From Zygnema cylindricum (Eukaryota > Streptophyta > Zygnematophyceae > Zygnematales > Zygnemataceae), in contig JBBHKE010002620.1 of the NCBI GenBank assembly GCA_037447655.1, positions 348,644-412,643 of the forward strand: a DNA stretch of 64,000 nucleotides. Direction: 5' to 3'. The notes beneath the pieces were generated by a model. The model worked only from the letters and a program-made list of their open reading frames with translations, was not told the DNA's origin and searched no databases. The translations under genes were made by a program, and so were the position numbers. This document shows positions 33,831 to 45,520 of the stretch, in pieces. Position 1 is the stretch's first letter, and every line of letters begins with the position of its first letter.

Positions 33831-36800
33831 CTCCCCTTATTTTCTAGTCACTTATAAATTTAATTCCACATCTCTCTTTGCAAAAAAATAATTTAGGAGA
33901 AGGTACAGGCTAAGTCATCATATCTGCCACCATCTCACTGTCAGGTCTATATTCTAGACTTATTATTTTGTTCTCCACCTTTTCTCTAAAAAAGCTAAGG
34001 GTGATGTCCATGTGTTTTGCTTTAAAATGATGTTTGGGATTAGCAGCAATTGCAATTGCTGCTTGATTATCACATAATATTTTCTGAATTCCACTCTTAA
34101 GATGCCCCAATTCACCAAGCAAAGATTTGACACACATCAATTCTTTCACAGAAGAGCAAGATGCCATATACTCTACCTCCATGGTAGACTGAGCAATGAC
34201 CTTTTGCTGCTTACTGATCCAGCAACAAGCACAATTCCCCACATACAACACATATCCAGATGTACATCTTCGCATCGGAGCATCCCCATAGCTAGCATCA
34301 CTCCAAGTGGTGATGTCAGTGTTTTCCCCACCCAGATGCAGCTATAGATCCCTAGTTCCTTTGATATATCTGAGGAACCTTTTAGCTGCTTCCCAATCCT
34401 TTTTGGTAGGAGCATTCAGACTCCTGCTTAGCACTCCTAGAGCTGCTGCCAAATCCGGTCTGGCACAATTCATAAAATAAATCACACTGCCCACTAACTG
34501 TGTGTATGGAATAGTCTGCATAAACGTATTTTCTTCTAGACCTAGTTCATCATCTAGAATTAGGAAGTCTCCTTCCTCACTCCCCTCACTTCCCTTCTTT
34601 AGATCCATGGGAGACGTGCATTTGTTCGCTTTGTTCATCTGAAATTTTTCAAGCATGTTTCCATTTGCCTCTTTCTGAGTTAGTCAAATTATTCTCTTTT
34701 TCCTATCTCTCTATACTTGTATTCCTAGAATATATCTAGCCTCCCCCATATCCTTCATTTCGAATCTTCCCTTTAGATTTGTTTTTAGTTTGTTAATATT
34801 CTTTAACGACTTACTTGGAACAAAAAAATCATCAACGTAAATTGCAATAAAGATGACACCTTCCTCATGTTCAAAAAAATAAATTGCATGATCTGAACTG
34901 ATGCGGATGTATCCTAGACCAGTAACGAACTCATCAAGTTTGTTATTCCATTGTATGGGTGCCTGTTTCAAACCATAGAGGGATTTAGTTCTTCATGTAG
35001 GAAAGCTGTCTTTATGTCCATCTGGTGTACTTCCATGTCTTCTACAGCTTCCAGGCTGAGAAGTATCCAGACCGAGGGAAATCTGACGACCTGATCGAAG
35101 GTTTCTTCGTAGTCTATTCCCTCTTTCTGAGTAAAACCTTTTGCCACTAACCGGGCCTTATACCGCTCAATAGTATTGCCCGGATTCAGTTTTAGTTTGA
35201 AAACCCACTTACATCCAATTGGTTTTCTATCGGGTGGGCAGTCCACCAACTCCCATGTATTAGCGGCCATGATTGAAGCCATCTCTTCATTGATGGTCGT
35301 CTTCCACTGGTTTCTTTCCGGGCAGTTCATTGCCTCTTCATATGTTTGAGGTTCGTCCGGGTGAGACAGTTTAGTTACCTTGTTGTTTACTTGTTTCTCT
35401 TGAAGCCTTTTGCTGCTTCTTCTCCCTCCCTCAAAGTCTGCCGCCAGAATAGATGGTTCTCGTGGATTCTTTCGAATCAACGCGGCTTCTCCCTTGTCCC
35501 TCTGATCCATATCCCTTTCCACCATGTCTTCTGCTTGTGTCATTGGTTCTTCCAAGTTCAAGTCTTTCTCTGTCTATTTTGAATCTACAAGAATATCATC
35601 TTCTTGAAGACCCGGATAGTTAGGAAGATGAAAGTCATCAGAATTGTCTGACTCAAATCTGATTCTGACTAACTTTGAGGATTTAAAGGGATCTACCGAC
35701 TTCCCTTCATCCATAGCTACCAGATGCTTTACTAAAATCATACACTCTGAACCCTTTTACTTCCTCATCATATCCTAGCAAGTATCCGGGTTTCCTTTTA
35801 GGATCTAGTTTCCAGTTTGATTTATCTGTATCTAAACTGAAGACTTTACTACCAAAAACTTTTAAGTGAGATAGATCTGGTTTTCGGCCGCTCCATTTCT
35901 CATATGGAGTTTGGCCTTTCACCGGCGAAGTTAGTACTCTGTTTCTCAAATAATTAGCACAATTCATAGCTTCGGCCCAAAATCTTTTTCCTATCGTTTT
36001 ATCTGACAACATACTCCGGGCACTATCATTTAGTGTCCTATTCAATCTCTCGGCAACACCATTATATTTAAGGTTTCCGAAACTGTCTTTTGATGTTCAA
36101 TACCATCCTCCCTTAAGAACTCCTCTAACTGATTAGAGGTATATTCCCCTCCATTGTCACTTTTTACTCTCTTAATTGGGGTCTCGTGAAGTTTCTCGGC
36201 CCAGGCCTTATATTGTTTGAAATACTTCAAAGTTTCAGATTTTTTTTTTCATAAAGTATACCTGGGAGTATCGGGACCAATCATCAGTAATGGTAAGCAT
36301 GAATCTATTGCCTCCGGGTGTTGGCACTCTCGCCGGTCCCCAAATGTCTGTGTGTACCAAATCAATAACTTTTTCTCCTTTATAAGTTGTTTCCTTTGGA
36401 AATGGTAATCTATGTGCTTTACCCTGAGCACACTCACTACAATCACTCACATTCTCATTTTCCCCAAAGCGTATCCCTTCAACTACTCCCAACTTTTTCA
36501 TTTCTTTTAACTTTTCTAGATTCACATGCCCAAGTCTCTTATGCCATAACATAATATCATTGACACCAGCAAAGTAAATTTTCAGTTTTTCATTACTTAA
36601 AGCAAGCCTGTACATTCCTTGGCTACCTTTCTCAGTAGTGAAATACACATCTTCCTCAAAGCTAGCTGTAAAAACTCCTTTTCTAGTGATAGTTTCAAAA
36701 CCTTTATCATCTAATATAGATGAAGATATAAGATTTTTGTTTAACTCCGGAATAAACAATACATCGGAGAACGTAACTATTGAGGTTTTCCCTTCCACTA

Positions 36801-37120
36801 TGACTTTCAGATCTACCGATCGTAAATACGTAGTGGTAACTACCCTCCCATCCCCATATTCAATCTCTACTGTAGGAATCTTTCTCTGCATAGTGAACAG
36901 ATGTTTATCTTTGCACATGTGCATCGAGGCACCTGCGTCCACAATCGAACCCCTTTCACCTTTCAATCCACCGAAAGCACATTTCTGCTTCCGTGGAATT
37001 TCGACTTCAGTCTTTGCCTCCAACTCCTCATCCAAAAAAAGTTTGTCGTCCTCCTCAACAAATTCTTCCTCCAGTACACGTGTGACAAGTGCCTTTTTCT
37101 TTCTTGTGGCTGGCCCTTGG
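33831..37120 (-). pseudogene. A1 pol pseudogene (PR-IN-RT-RH)
   Basis: From high coordinates: protease with DAGAS instead of DSGAS (~36945), GAG-pre-integrase (MLWHKRLGHVNLEKLKEM ~36530), integrase (VHTDIWGPARVP ~36350; VKSDNGGEYTSNQ ~36140; RFWAEAMNCANYLRNR ~35970), hinge (35561-35350), RT (CKWVFKLKLNPGNTIERY ~35200; palm YVDDFFVPSKS ~34830, F where L is usual), RNase H (STMEVEYMAS ~34185; HHFKAKHMDITLSFFREK ~34030). An ~100-bp deletion in RT (~34983) joins LHEEL to the SLYGLKQAP region and shifts frame. The 266-residue open stretch 37035-36235 is among the best-preserved coding pieces in the window. Confidence 0.92.
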
Positions 37121-38101
37121 TCTACCCCTCTTTTATCCGAAGCTCGGTTTGTTTAGTACATTCCGCCATGTAATGCCCGGGTTTCTTGCAAAAATGACAA
37201 AGCCCCTTAGGTCCCTTTTTTTTGGACTCATCGGATTGATTGTTCTGGTCTTCCTTTCCATGACTTCTAAGGGGTTTTCGTGAATCTTTGTTTCTCCAAC
37301 TTGCTCTTGCTGCCAAGGCTTGTCCACTCTTAACTCCCCTCCTCATTTCGATTATATTCTCTCGGACGAGGATCGTACCAACTACCGAGTTCCATATCCA
37401 TCTGGAGTCCGGCTGATCCTGCACCCGGTTCACAATGTTCTCATACTCATCGGGTAGTTTCATGAGTAAGTAGTGAACCATTGCCTTCTCAGTTTCAACT
37501 TTCCTGGCATATTCTATCTCCATGAAGAGTATGGCCAGCTCATTGCAAAAAATCGAGCATCTTTTCTCCTTTGTGAAAGTATCCATTGATCTTTTGTTCT
37601 GCCAGCTTCAATTCCTAAACGTACCGCTCTGGTACATATCTATAAGCGCATCCCACAGATCAGATGCCCTTTCCACTTGTAAATGAGGACTTGCGAGTCC
37701 TTGTGTGAGATGACGGGGGATAAAATGCTTGGCCGCCATGTTGTTGTAGTCCCAAGTATCGATGTCATTCTCTTGCTTCCTCGGAATCGAACACATGAAA
37801 ACAAAACCGGTTGCTATAGGTGTTGTTTTCTCCTTTTCTTTCCCTTTTTCCATCACGATGCTTTCTCTATCTTGTGAGTCCTCTGATAATGGTGGATCCG
37901 GTTTCCTACAAAATATGTTTCCTCCAAACCTTGGAGGGATAGTCGAACCGGATGGACGCTTTATTCGCCCACTCACTATTCCCCAAAATCTTTTCTCACA
38001 TAGGGCTCCTGTCGTCATACTCTCCTAGTAGATGAACCTGTCCCATTGAATATGGGCACCTTTGAGGGTGGGCCCATAACCTGCAACTCTGAGACCTCCA
38101 T
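37121..38101 (-). pseudogene. A1 gag pseudogene
   Basis: Starts in the LTR (METxELQVMGPPS-type N-terminus, ATG near 38101), then MTTGALCEKRFWGIVSGRI (38018), ENDIDTWDYNNMAAKHFIPR, and after a frameshift EYENIVNRVQDQPDSRW and zinc knuckle CHFCKKPGHYMAEC (~37200-37160). An open frame continues through the knuckle (37586-37122). Role: capsid and RNA packaging. Confidence 0.88.
38067..38081 (-). promoter_or_regulatory. A1 primer-binding site (half-tRNA-iMet type)
   Basis: Minus strand GGTTATGGGCCCACC, adjacent to the 5' LTR (tgcaactctgag from 38082). Confidence 0.82.
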
Positions 38102-38184
38102 TGGTACTCAGAGTAGGCAGCTTACTAGAAGGCTCTAGGATAGCCTCAATTAAGAGGTCTTTGGTTGAGTATTGCTGACACCCT
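38082..38184 (-). mobile_element. A1 5' LTR, first part
   Basis: Matches the start of 32841-33830 (ccattggtactcagagtagg versus cattagtactcaaagtagg) and ends at TSD ACCCT (38180-38184), where A2 begins. The rest is at 44629-45515. Confidence 0.88.
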
Positions 38185-39233
38185 TGCAATTTTGTGTCCT
38201 CTATTGGACTACAGAATACTGAAAGCCACTAGATAGTTATTAGCTAACCCACTTTCAATGGAAGCTAGTGCTACACAAGCAGACAAGTAGACAATCTAAC
38301 TGCACTCTTGTGCAGCCCCAACTCCCTTGAGTCAGTAGAAAAAAAAATCTCTAAAAACACCCAACCAGGCGATAAGTTATAGGGTGGCAAAGACGCCAAT
38401 TTATACAAACTCTCAAAGAGAGAGAGGACAATCTTCCTGATTTTTCCTAAGTCCTAGTTTTTCCTAGTTCCTCTCAGAGCCCCTATCTACTGCATGTACG
38501 AACCAATCAGAACACTGTACAGTACCAAAAAGTACTACTGCCGATATACTTTTTGTACGACCTTTGTACGACAAGGCCGTTAGGCGGACGCGTGTCCATT
38601 TTCTACTCGTTCATACGTTCCTCGGAATTCCTGCAACCGAATTTCCTCTCTCAACGTGGCGCGAGGTCACGCCACATCACTAAATGCCAAAGTGACCATT
38701 CCGAGATTTCGGCGATGATGTGCATCGTCAGATTTAACGCGAAATGTAATCTCAGCCGTAATAAATACTTGCGCGATATTTGTTTCGATGTCGAAACAAA
38801 ATGCGCGATATGCGTTTCAAATTAGTATAGTACTTTGTACTTTATCAAACTGTATCTATGCATGCCGTAAAGATTTTCAGTTAAATGATTTCTGTATAGT
38901 ACAATAGTTTAAATACTAATAAAACCCTATATATCCTAACGGACTTCTACGACAGACAGGTTGAGAGCTAACGGCTACGCCGCGCTCTGCCGGTCGGGGG
39001 TTCGAGTCCTGCCAAACTCAACCTTTTGTTGAGAGTGACTTAAATCACTCTTTAGTCCTTCCCATTGAGCTGAGGCAGCCACGGCTCCATCGCTCTCTCT
39101 CTCTCATTCAGTGACTACAACAAGTATGGGGGGGAGAGAGAAGAGATGGAGGCAGGTTGCCTACATTTTCTTTGTATGTTTTTCGCTAATTAATTTAGAC
39201 CTAGAAAATACAATAAAACTACTTATTTCAACA
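38185..39233 (-). mobile_element. A2 3' LTR
   Basis: tgcaattttgtgtcctc ... acttatttcaaca, then polypurine tract ctccccttg. Contains the gcgcgatatttgtttcg hairpin (~38771-38807) and the clearest B-box in the window. Confidence 0.93.
38925..39028 (+). promoter_or_regulatory. tRNA-like Pol III-type module, A2 3' LTR
   Basis: Plus strand, antisense to A2: TATA-like cctatatatcc (~38926-38936), A-box-like agctaacggcta (38966-38977), perfect B-box ggttcgagtcc (38999-39009, consensus GGTTCGANTCC), TTTT (39024-39027). The partner LTR has ggttcgagtca at 44390-44400 and TTTT at 44415-44418. Confidence 0.6.
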
Positions 39234-39246
39234 CTCCCCTTGTTTT

Positions 39247-42200
39247 CTAGTCTAATTTTAACTTTTCTTTTAATCCACATTTTTTCCTACAATATTTTAA
39301 CTTTGGAGAGGGCATAGGTTTGGTCATCATGTCAGCCACCATTTCCTCATCATATCTATATACAAGATTCACTATTTTATTCTCCACTTTTTCTCTTACA
39401 AAACTTAATTTTATTTCCATATGTTTAGCCTTAAAATGATGTTTTGGATTGGCTACAATTGCAATGGCAGCTTGATTATCACAAAACACTTCATGCACTC
39501 CCTCCTTCATATACCCCAGTTCTTGCATCAAGGATTTGACCCACATCAACTCTTTCACAGCAGAACAAGAGGCCATGTACTCAGCCTCCATAGTAGACTG
39601 AGCAACCACCTTTTGTTGCTTACTGCTCCAACAGCAAGCCCCTTCCCCAACATACAACACATAACCAGAAGTGCATCTTCTCATAGGTGCGTCCCCATAA
39701 CGGGCGTCACTCCTAGTAGTGATGTCAGTGTGCTCCCCTCCCAAATGCAACCATAACTCTCTAGTTCCAACCACATATCTCATGACTCTCTTGGCCGCCT
39801 CCCAGTCTCTCTTCCTAGGATCATTAAGACTCCTACTAAGTACTCCAACTCCTGCCGCTATGTCCGGTCTGGTACAGTTCATAAAATAGATTAAACTTCC
39901 TACGACCTGTCTATAAGGAATAGACTTCATAAATTCTCTCTCCTTTGCACTCATCTGATAGTCTAAGATCATCACTCCTCCTTCTACACTCCCATCACTT
40001 CCTTTTTTTAAGTCCAGGGGAGTGGTACAACTGTTAGCATTTTCCATCTAGAATTTTTCAAGCATATTACCTATTGCGTCTTTCTAAGTAAGTCTGATAA
40101 TCTTCTTCCCCCTATCTCTTTCCATTTGAATCCCCAAAATATATCTTGCTTCCCCTTAATCGTTCATATCAAATCTGCTTTTAAGATCTTTCTTTAACTT
40201 ATTAATCTTTTCCAAAGATTTACTCAACACAAGCAGATCATCCACATAAATTGCAATAAAAATGACACCATTCCCATCCTCAAACATATAGATAGAATGG
40301 TCAGAGCTGATACGGATATATCCCAGACCTGTAAGAAACTCATCTAGTTTCTTATTCCATTGTCGGGGAGCCTGCTTCAGTCCATATAAGGACTTTATGA
40401 GTCTGCAGACTTTGCTCTCTTCTCCTTCTTCCACGAACCCCTCCGGTTGTCTCATAAAAATTTCTTCCTCTAACTCACCATTAAGAAAAGCAGTCTTAAT
40501 GTCCATCTGGTGTATTTCCATGTCTTCCGCTGCTGCCAGACTGAGGAGAATCCTTACTGATGGGAACCGAACAACAAGAGCAAAGGTCTCCTCATAGTCA
40601 ATCCCCTCTTTTTGGGTGAACCCCTTTGCTACCAATCGAGCCTTATATCTCTCAATGGTATTATCTGGGTTCAGTTTTAGTTTAAAAACCCATTTACACC
40701 CAATAGGTTTTTTGTCTGGAGGCCAATCCGCTAGTTCCTAAGTATTTGCTTCCATAATAGAAGCCATTTCATCATTTATGGCTCTAATCCATCTTTCTTT
40801 CTCTGGACTATTCACTGCCTTTGAGTAAGACTGAGGCTCATCTGGGTGAGATAGCTTAGTTACCTTATGAGCGGCTTGTTTTTCTTCTATCTGTTTGCTG
40901 CTCCTTCTTCCTTCGTCAAACTCCGAAGTTGGAATAGATGGAAGTCTTCAATTTCTTCTCACTTTTTCATCGGCTCCCCTATCCATGGAAGTTGGTTCTT
41001 GTCTCGCTTCTTCTATCTCCTCGGAGTCCATAAAAGTATGTGAGGTTTTCGGTGAGTCTCTTGTAACTTGGATCTCCCCTGAATTTGCAATCACGGTTTC
41101 ACTCATGTCCCTTTCGGGAACGACCAAGTTCTCCTCACTTTCTGAATGAAATCTGATTCTTATCTTCTTTGTATATTTGAAGGGTTCAAATGACTTCCCT
41201 TCATCCATGACAACTAAGTGTTTTACCAGAATGATATCTTTCTTTGCTAAGTCATAGACTCTATATCCCTTAACATCCTCATCACATCCCACAAAGTATC
41301 CTGGTTTTCCCTTAGCATCTAGCTTCCAGTTTTTCATATCCGTGTCAAGACTGTAAACTTGGCTACCGAATGTTTTAAGGTGTGAGATATCTGGTTTCCT
41401 TCCAACCCATCTCTTATAAGGTGTCACTCCCTTTACAGCTGAGGTAAGGACTCTATTCTTAATGAAGTTGGCACAGTTCATTGCTTCTGCCCAAAATCTC
41501 TTTCCTATTTTCTTGTCTGGCAACATACTGCATGCACTATCTCCTAGTGTTCGATTCAACCTCTAAGCTACCCCATTTTGTTATAGGTTATATGGTACAG
41601 TTTTTTGGTGCTGCACTCCCTCATCTCTCAGATATATTCCTCAAACTGGTTAGAGGTATATTCCCCCCCATTATCACTCCTTATCCTCTTAATAGGGGTT
41701 TCATGCAACTTCTCACTCCACGCTTTGTATTCTTTGAAGTTAGTTGATGCTTCAGACTTTGTTTTTAGAAAGTAGACTCTAGGGTATCTAGACCAGTCAT
41801 CGGTTATTGTCATCATAAACCTCTTTCCTCCAATCGAAGGCACTTTTGCAGGTCCCCAAATATCTGTGTGGACCAAATCTAACACTTTCTCACCTCTATA
41901 TGTGGCGCCTTTGGGAAAGGGAAGTCTGTGAGCCTTACCTTGAGCACAACCACTAAAATCATCCATCATTTCATTATCCCCAAACTGAATGCCATCTACT
42001 ACCCCAAGTTTTTTCATTTTCGTTAACCTATCAAAATGCACATGCCCCAACGGCTTATGCCGAATCATCAACTTAGGAACACCAACATAGTAAGCATTAT
42101 TCTTTTCATTACTCAGGTTTAGCCTAAACATTCCTTGGCTACCCTTATCTGCCGTGAAGTAAACTTCATCCCCCTACTAAGCTATAAAGACTCCCTTTTT

Positions 42201-42500
42201 AGTGAAGGTATCAAACTCTTTGTCATCTAACACAGACGTAGAGACAAGATTTTACTCAGCTGAGGAATGTAGAGTACATTTGAGAATGTAAGTATAGAAG
42301 TCTTACCCTCCACTAAGACTTTTAGATCTACAGAGCCCACTAGATCTGTAGTAACCACTCTCCCACCCCCATACTCTAACTTTACAGTAGGGATCTTTCT
42401 TAGCTTAGTGAAAAGTTCTTTATCGCGACACATATGCATGGATGCACCTAAATCGATAATCCATCCTTCCTGTGGAGCTTCTCGAATTGCTCCAAAGGCA
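39247..42500 (-). pseudogene. A2 pol (PR-IN-RT-RH), nearly complete but broken
   Basis: From high coordinates: protease with DLGAS for DSGAS (~42455), GAG-pre-integrase (LMIRHKPLGHVHFDRL ~42060), integrase (VHTDIWGPAKVPSIGGKRF ~41880-41820; IRSDNGGEYTSNQFEEY ~41690; RFWAEAMNCANFIKNR ~41500), hinge (41150-40900), RT (YEETFALVVRFPSVRI ~40590; MDIKTAFLNGELEEEIFMRQ ~40500; YVDDLLVLSKSLEKINK ~40240; then TAA in the DMND-GEA motif, ~40156), RNase H (open 266-residue frame 40047-39247: QKVVAQSTMEAEYMASCSAV; CDNQAAIAI; HHFKAKHMEIKLSFVREK). About six disruptions, so inactive without repair, but it is the best-preserved pol in the window. Confidence 0.93.
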
Positions 42501-43595
42501 CACTTCTGTCTCCGAGGGATCTCCTTCTCCTCCACACTCTCGTCAAGAAGAAGCTCCCCATCCCCCTCAGAGGACTCATCCTCAGTTTCTCCTGTCACTT
42601 TAGTAACCACAAGTGCCTTTTTGTTCCCTCCGGAAGAACCCCCTCTACGGTTCTCTTGGAGCCTTAGCTCTGACAGCTTGACACAATCTGCGATGAAGTG
42701 TCCCGGCTTCTTGCAAAAATGACAAAGACCCTTAGGGGGCCTCGATCCCCCAGAATTATCTCTTTCCCCTCTATAAGGTTTCTTCGGGTCCTTCCCCCAT
42801 CGGTCCCCTCCTGCTGCTAGAGCTTGAATGCTCTTTCCTCCTCTCCTAATCTCCATTATGTTTTCCTGCACAAGTATCATCTTGACCACTGTGTTCCATT
42901 TCCATGAACTATCAGGCATCTCCTGAACTCGGTACACTATGTTCTCAAACTCATTTGGTAACTTCATGATAAGAGTGTTAATTTCATTTTCATTGTGCCT
43001 GTCCACCTGGCACTTTCCATCTCCATATACAAACAAGAAAGATCATTACAGTAATCTAACATCTTTCCTCGTTTTTAAGTGTAACTCTCTAGTTTTTGCT
43101 CAGCCAACAGGAGCTCCTGAATAGTTCCAGCTCTATAAATCTCCACCAAACTCACCCACAACTCCTTGGCCTTGTAAATGTGATGATGAGGGGTGGCCAA
43201 AGCTTGAATGAGGTGCCTCAGATGAAGTTCTTGGCAGCCATGTTTACATCCTCCCACATTTGAGTATCGTTCTCAACGGTCTTTACGGTCGCCGCTCCCG
43301 GTACTGTGGCAATAGGAGTGAGGGGTGTCTCCTTCCCTTTCCCTTTTCCGGACAGACTTCTGTCCCCATCATCTGCCTCCTCCGCTGAGGCAGCTGTTGT
43401 TGTAGGAAATCTTACTCCTCCAAATCCTGGTGGAGTTCCCGAAGGTGGACGTTTCACTTGTCCACTGACGATACCCCAGTATCGTTTTTCGCACAAAGCT
43501 CCCATCATCATGGCTTCCCAATAGATGAACCTAGATCCATTGAAGGTGGGCACCTTAGAGGGTGGGCCCATAACCTGCAATTCTATGTCCTCCAT
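42501..43595 (-). pseudogene. A2 gag
   Basis: MEDIELQVMGPPSKVPTFNG starts at 43595, 20 bp inside the LTR, then FIYWEAMMMGALCEKRYW. A frameshift near 43222 and a stop near 43077 break it. The middle (NEFENIVYRVQEMPDSSW) and the zinc knuckle CHFCKKPGHFIADC (CX2CX4HX4C, ~42725-42685) are well kept in the frame 43036-42227, followed by an acidic linker into protease. Confidence 0.9.
43561..43575 (-). promoter_or_regulatory. A2 primer-binding site (half-tRNA-iMet type)
   Basis: Minus strand GGTTATGGGCCCACC, contiguous with LTR end (43576). Fifteen bases complementary to the anticodon arm of initiator tRNA-Met. It is also gag codons for V-M-G-P. Confidence 0.85.
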
Positions 43596-44623
43596 TGGAC
43601 TACAGAATACAAAAAGCCTCTAGATAGTTATTAGCTAACCCAATTTCAATGGAAACCACTGCTACACAAGCAGAGAAGCATACAACCTAACTGCACCCCT
43701 GTGCAGCCTCAACTCCCCTGAGTCTGTAGAAAAAGAAATATTTGAAAACGCCCAACCAGGCGATAAGTTATAGGGTGGCAAAGATGCCAATTTATACAAA
43801 CTCTCAAAGAGAAAGAGGACAATCTTCTTGATTTTTCCTAAGTCCTAGTTTTTCTTAGTTCCTCTCATACCCCCTATCTACTGCATGTACGAACCAATCA
43901 TAACACTGTACAGTACCAGAAAGTACTACTGCCGATGTACTTTCTGTATGGCCTCTGTACAACAAGGCCATTAGGCGGACGCGTGTCCATTTTCCACTCG
44001 TCCGTACGTTCCTCGGAATTCTTGCGACCGAATGTCATCTCTCCACGTGGCGCTAGGTCATGCCACGTCACTAAATGCCAAAATGACCATTCCGAGATTT
44101 CGGCGATGATGTGCGCCGTCAGATTTGACGCAAAATGTAATCTCAGCCGTAGTAAATACTTGCGCGATATTTGTTTTGCTGTCGAAACAAAATGCGCGAT
44201 ATGCGTTTCAAATTAGTATAGTACTTCGTACTTTATCAAACTATATCTATGCATGCAGTAAAGATTTTCAGCTAAATGATTTCTGTATAGTACAATAGTT
44301 TAAATACTAATCAAACCCTATATATCCTAACGAACTTCTACGACAGACTTGTTTAGAGCTAACGGCTACGCCGCGCTCTGCCGGTCGGGGGTTCGAGTCA
44401 TGCCAAACTTAACCTTTTGTTGAGAGTGACTTATGTCACTCTTTAGTCCTTGCCATGGAGCTGAGGCAGCCATGGCTCTATCGCTCTCTCTCTCCTTCAG
44501 TGACTACAACAAGTATGGGGGCAAGAGAGAAGAGATAGAGGCAGGCTGCCTACATTTTCTTTGTATGTTTTCCGCTAAATTAATTTAGACCTAGAAAATA
44601 CAATAAAACTACTTATTTCAACA
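43576..44623 (-). mobile_element. A2 5' LTR
   Basis: tgcaattctatgtcctcc ... acttatttcaaca, 1,048 bp, followed by TSD ACCCT. Differences from the 3' LTR are scattered single bases. Confidence 0.93.
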
Positions 44624-44628
44624 ACCCT

Positions 44629-45515
44629 GATAGAATACAAATTGACCAAACTGCAGGTCTTGGAAAGGTAGACTCCCTTGAGTCTACTACAAAAAGAATC
44701 CTTGAATTCGGTTCCCTGAGCAGTTAATTATTTATGGTCAAAGATGACCTTTTTATACAGGAGCTCTCTGGGGAGAGAGACGGCTACCTCTTATTTTCTA
44801 AGTCCTAAACCCCTCTCTAAACCCTCTACTACTGATGTACGGAGCCAATCAATTCAGTGTATATTACAGAAAGGTACTTGGCCCGTAGTACTTTCTGCAC
44901 CGCCATTGTACGACATGGTCACAAAAATGACGCCTGCCATATCCGGGTTCACCATAGTATGTCCCGGAGATACCGTCATCCAATGTCATGTTGCCATGTG
45001 TCACCCGGTGTGGCTTTGAATGCTAACAGCCAAATCGACCATTTCGCGATGCCGGCTTTTTTTTGCGCCGTTAGATTGATGTAGGCCTTAGTTTATAGCC
45101 GTTAAAATACAAGCAGTACTTTTCAGTGTAATTTTATTTAACTTTTTCAGTGTGATTGTGGTCTATTTGTCAGTAAACCAAACTTCTCTATTTCGTCATC
45201 TTTAAATAGTTATCGTACCCTATATATTTCAACACTGGTCTTAGACTACAGGATAAGACTAACAACTACTTTGACGAACGATAGGTACCAGGGTCAAATC
45301 TTGGGTTCGTCAATCCTTTTGGTAAGATTACCAAGGGTCTGCCTTCTAACTCTAGAAGAAGTATAGGCAACCATGGCTCTAGCTTCCTCTCCAGCCTTCA
45401 GTGACTACGACAAGTATGGAGGCTAGAGATAGAAGCTAGAAGCAGGCTGCCTCTGTTTTTTCCTACCTATAGTTAAATTAATTAAGTAACCTAGAAAATA
45501 CCTTCAATTTCAACA
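44629..45515 (-). mobile_element. A1 5' LTR, second part
   Basis: Continues 38184; matches 32950-33830 (aactgcaggtcttggaaagg, ccatatccgggttcaccata). tRNA-like module: B-box-like gggtcaaatct (45291-45301), TTTT (45317-45320). Ends ttcaatttcaaca at the A1 TSD. Confidence 0.9.
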
Positions 45516-45520
45516 GAATA

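Larger units (their letters stand above)
38185..44623 (-). mobile_element. Copia A2 element, TSD ACCCT
   Basis: 6,439 bp, LTRs of 1,049 and 1,048 bp, TSD ACCCT perfect at 38180-38184 and 44624-44628. It is the innermost insertion of the E > C(-) > A1 > A2 stack, hence the youngest there. LTRs are about 93-95% alike by eye. Coding is nearly complete in domain order but has several stops and frameshifts. Confidence 0.95.
32841..45515 (-). mobile_element. Copia A1 element, split by A2
   Basis: A-family element in C(-) RT. 3' LTR 32841-33830, coding 33831-38066, 5' LTR in two parts (38082-38184 and 44629-45515) because A2 inserted into it. Its own sequence is about 6.2 kb. Confidence 0.92.

Noticed and set aside
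37683-38028. Plus-strand ORFs across A1 gag
   Set aside because: Antisense shadows of the minus-strand Gag frame.
38999-39009. True tRNA gene at the perfect B-box
   Set aside because: No 7-bp acceptor stem or regular cloverleaf can be drawn; called tRNA-like only.
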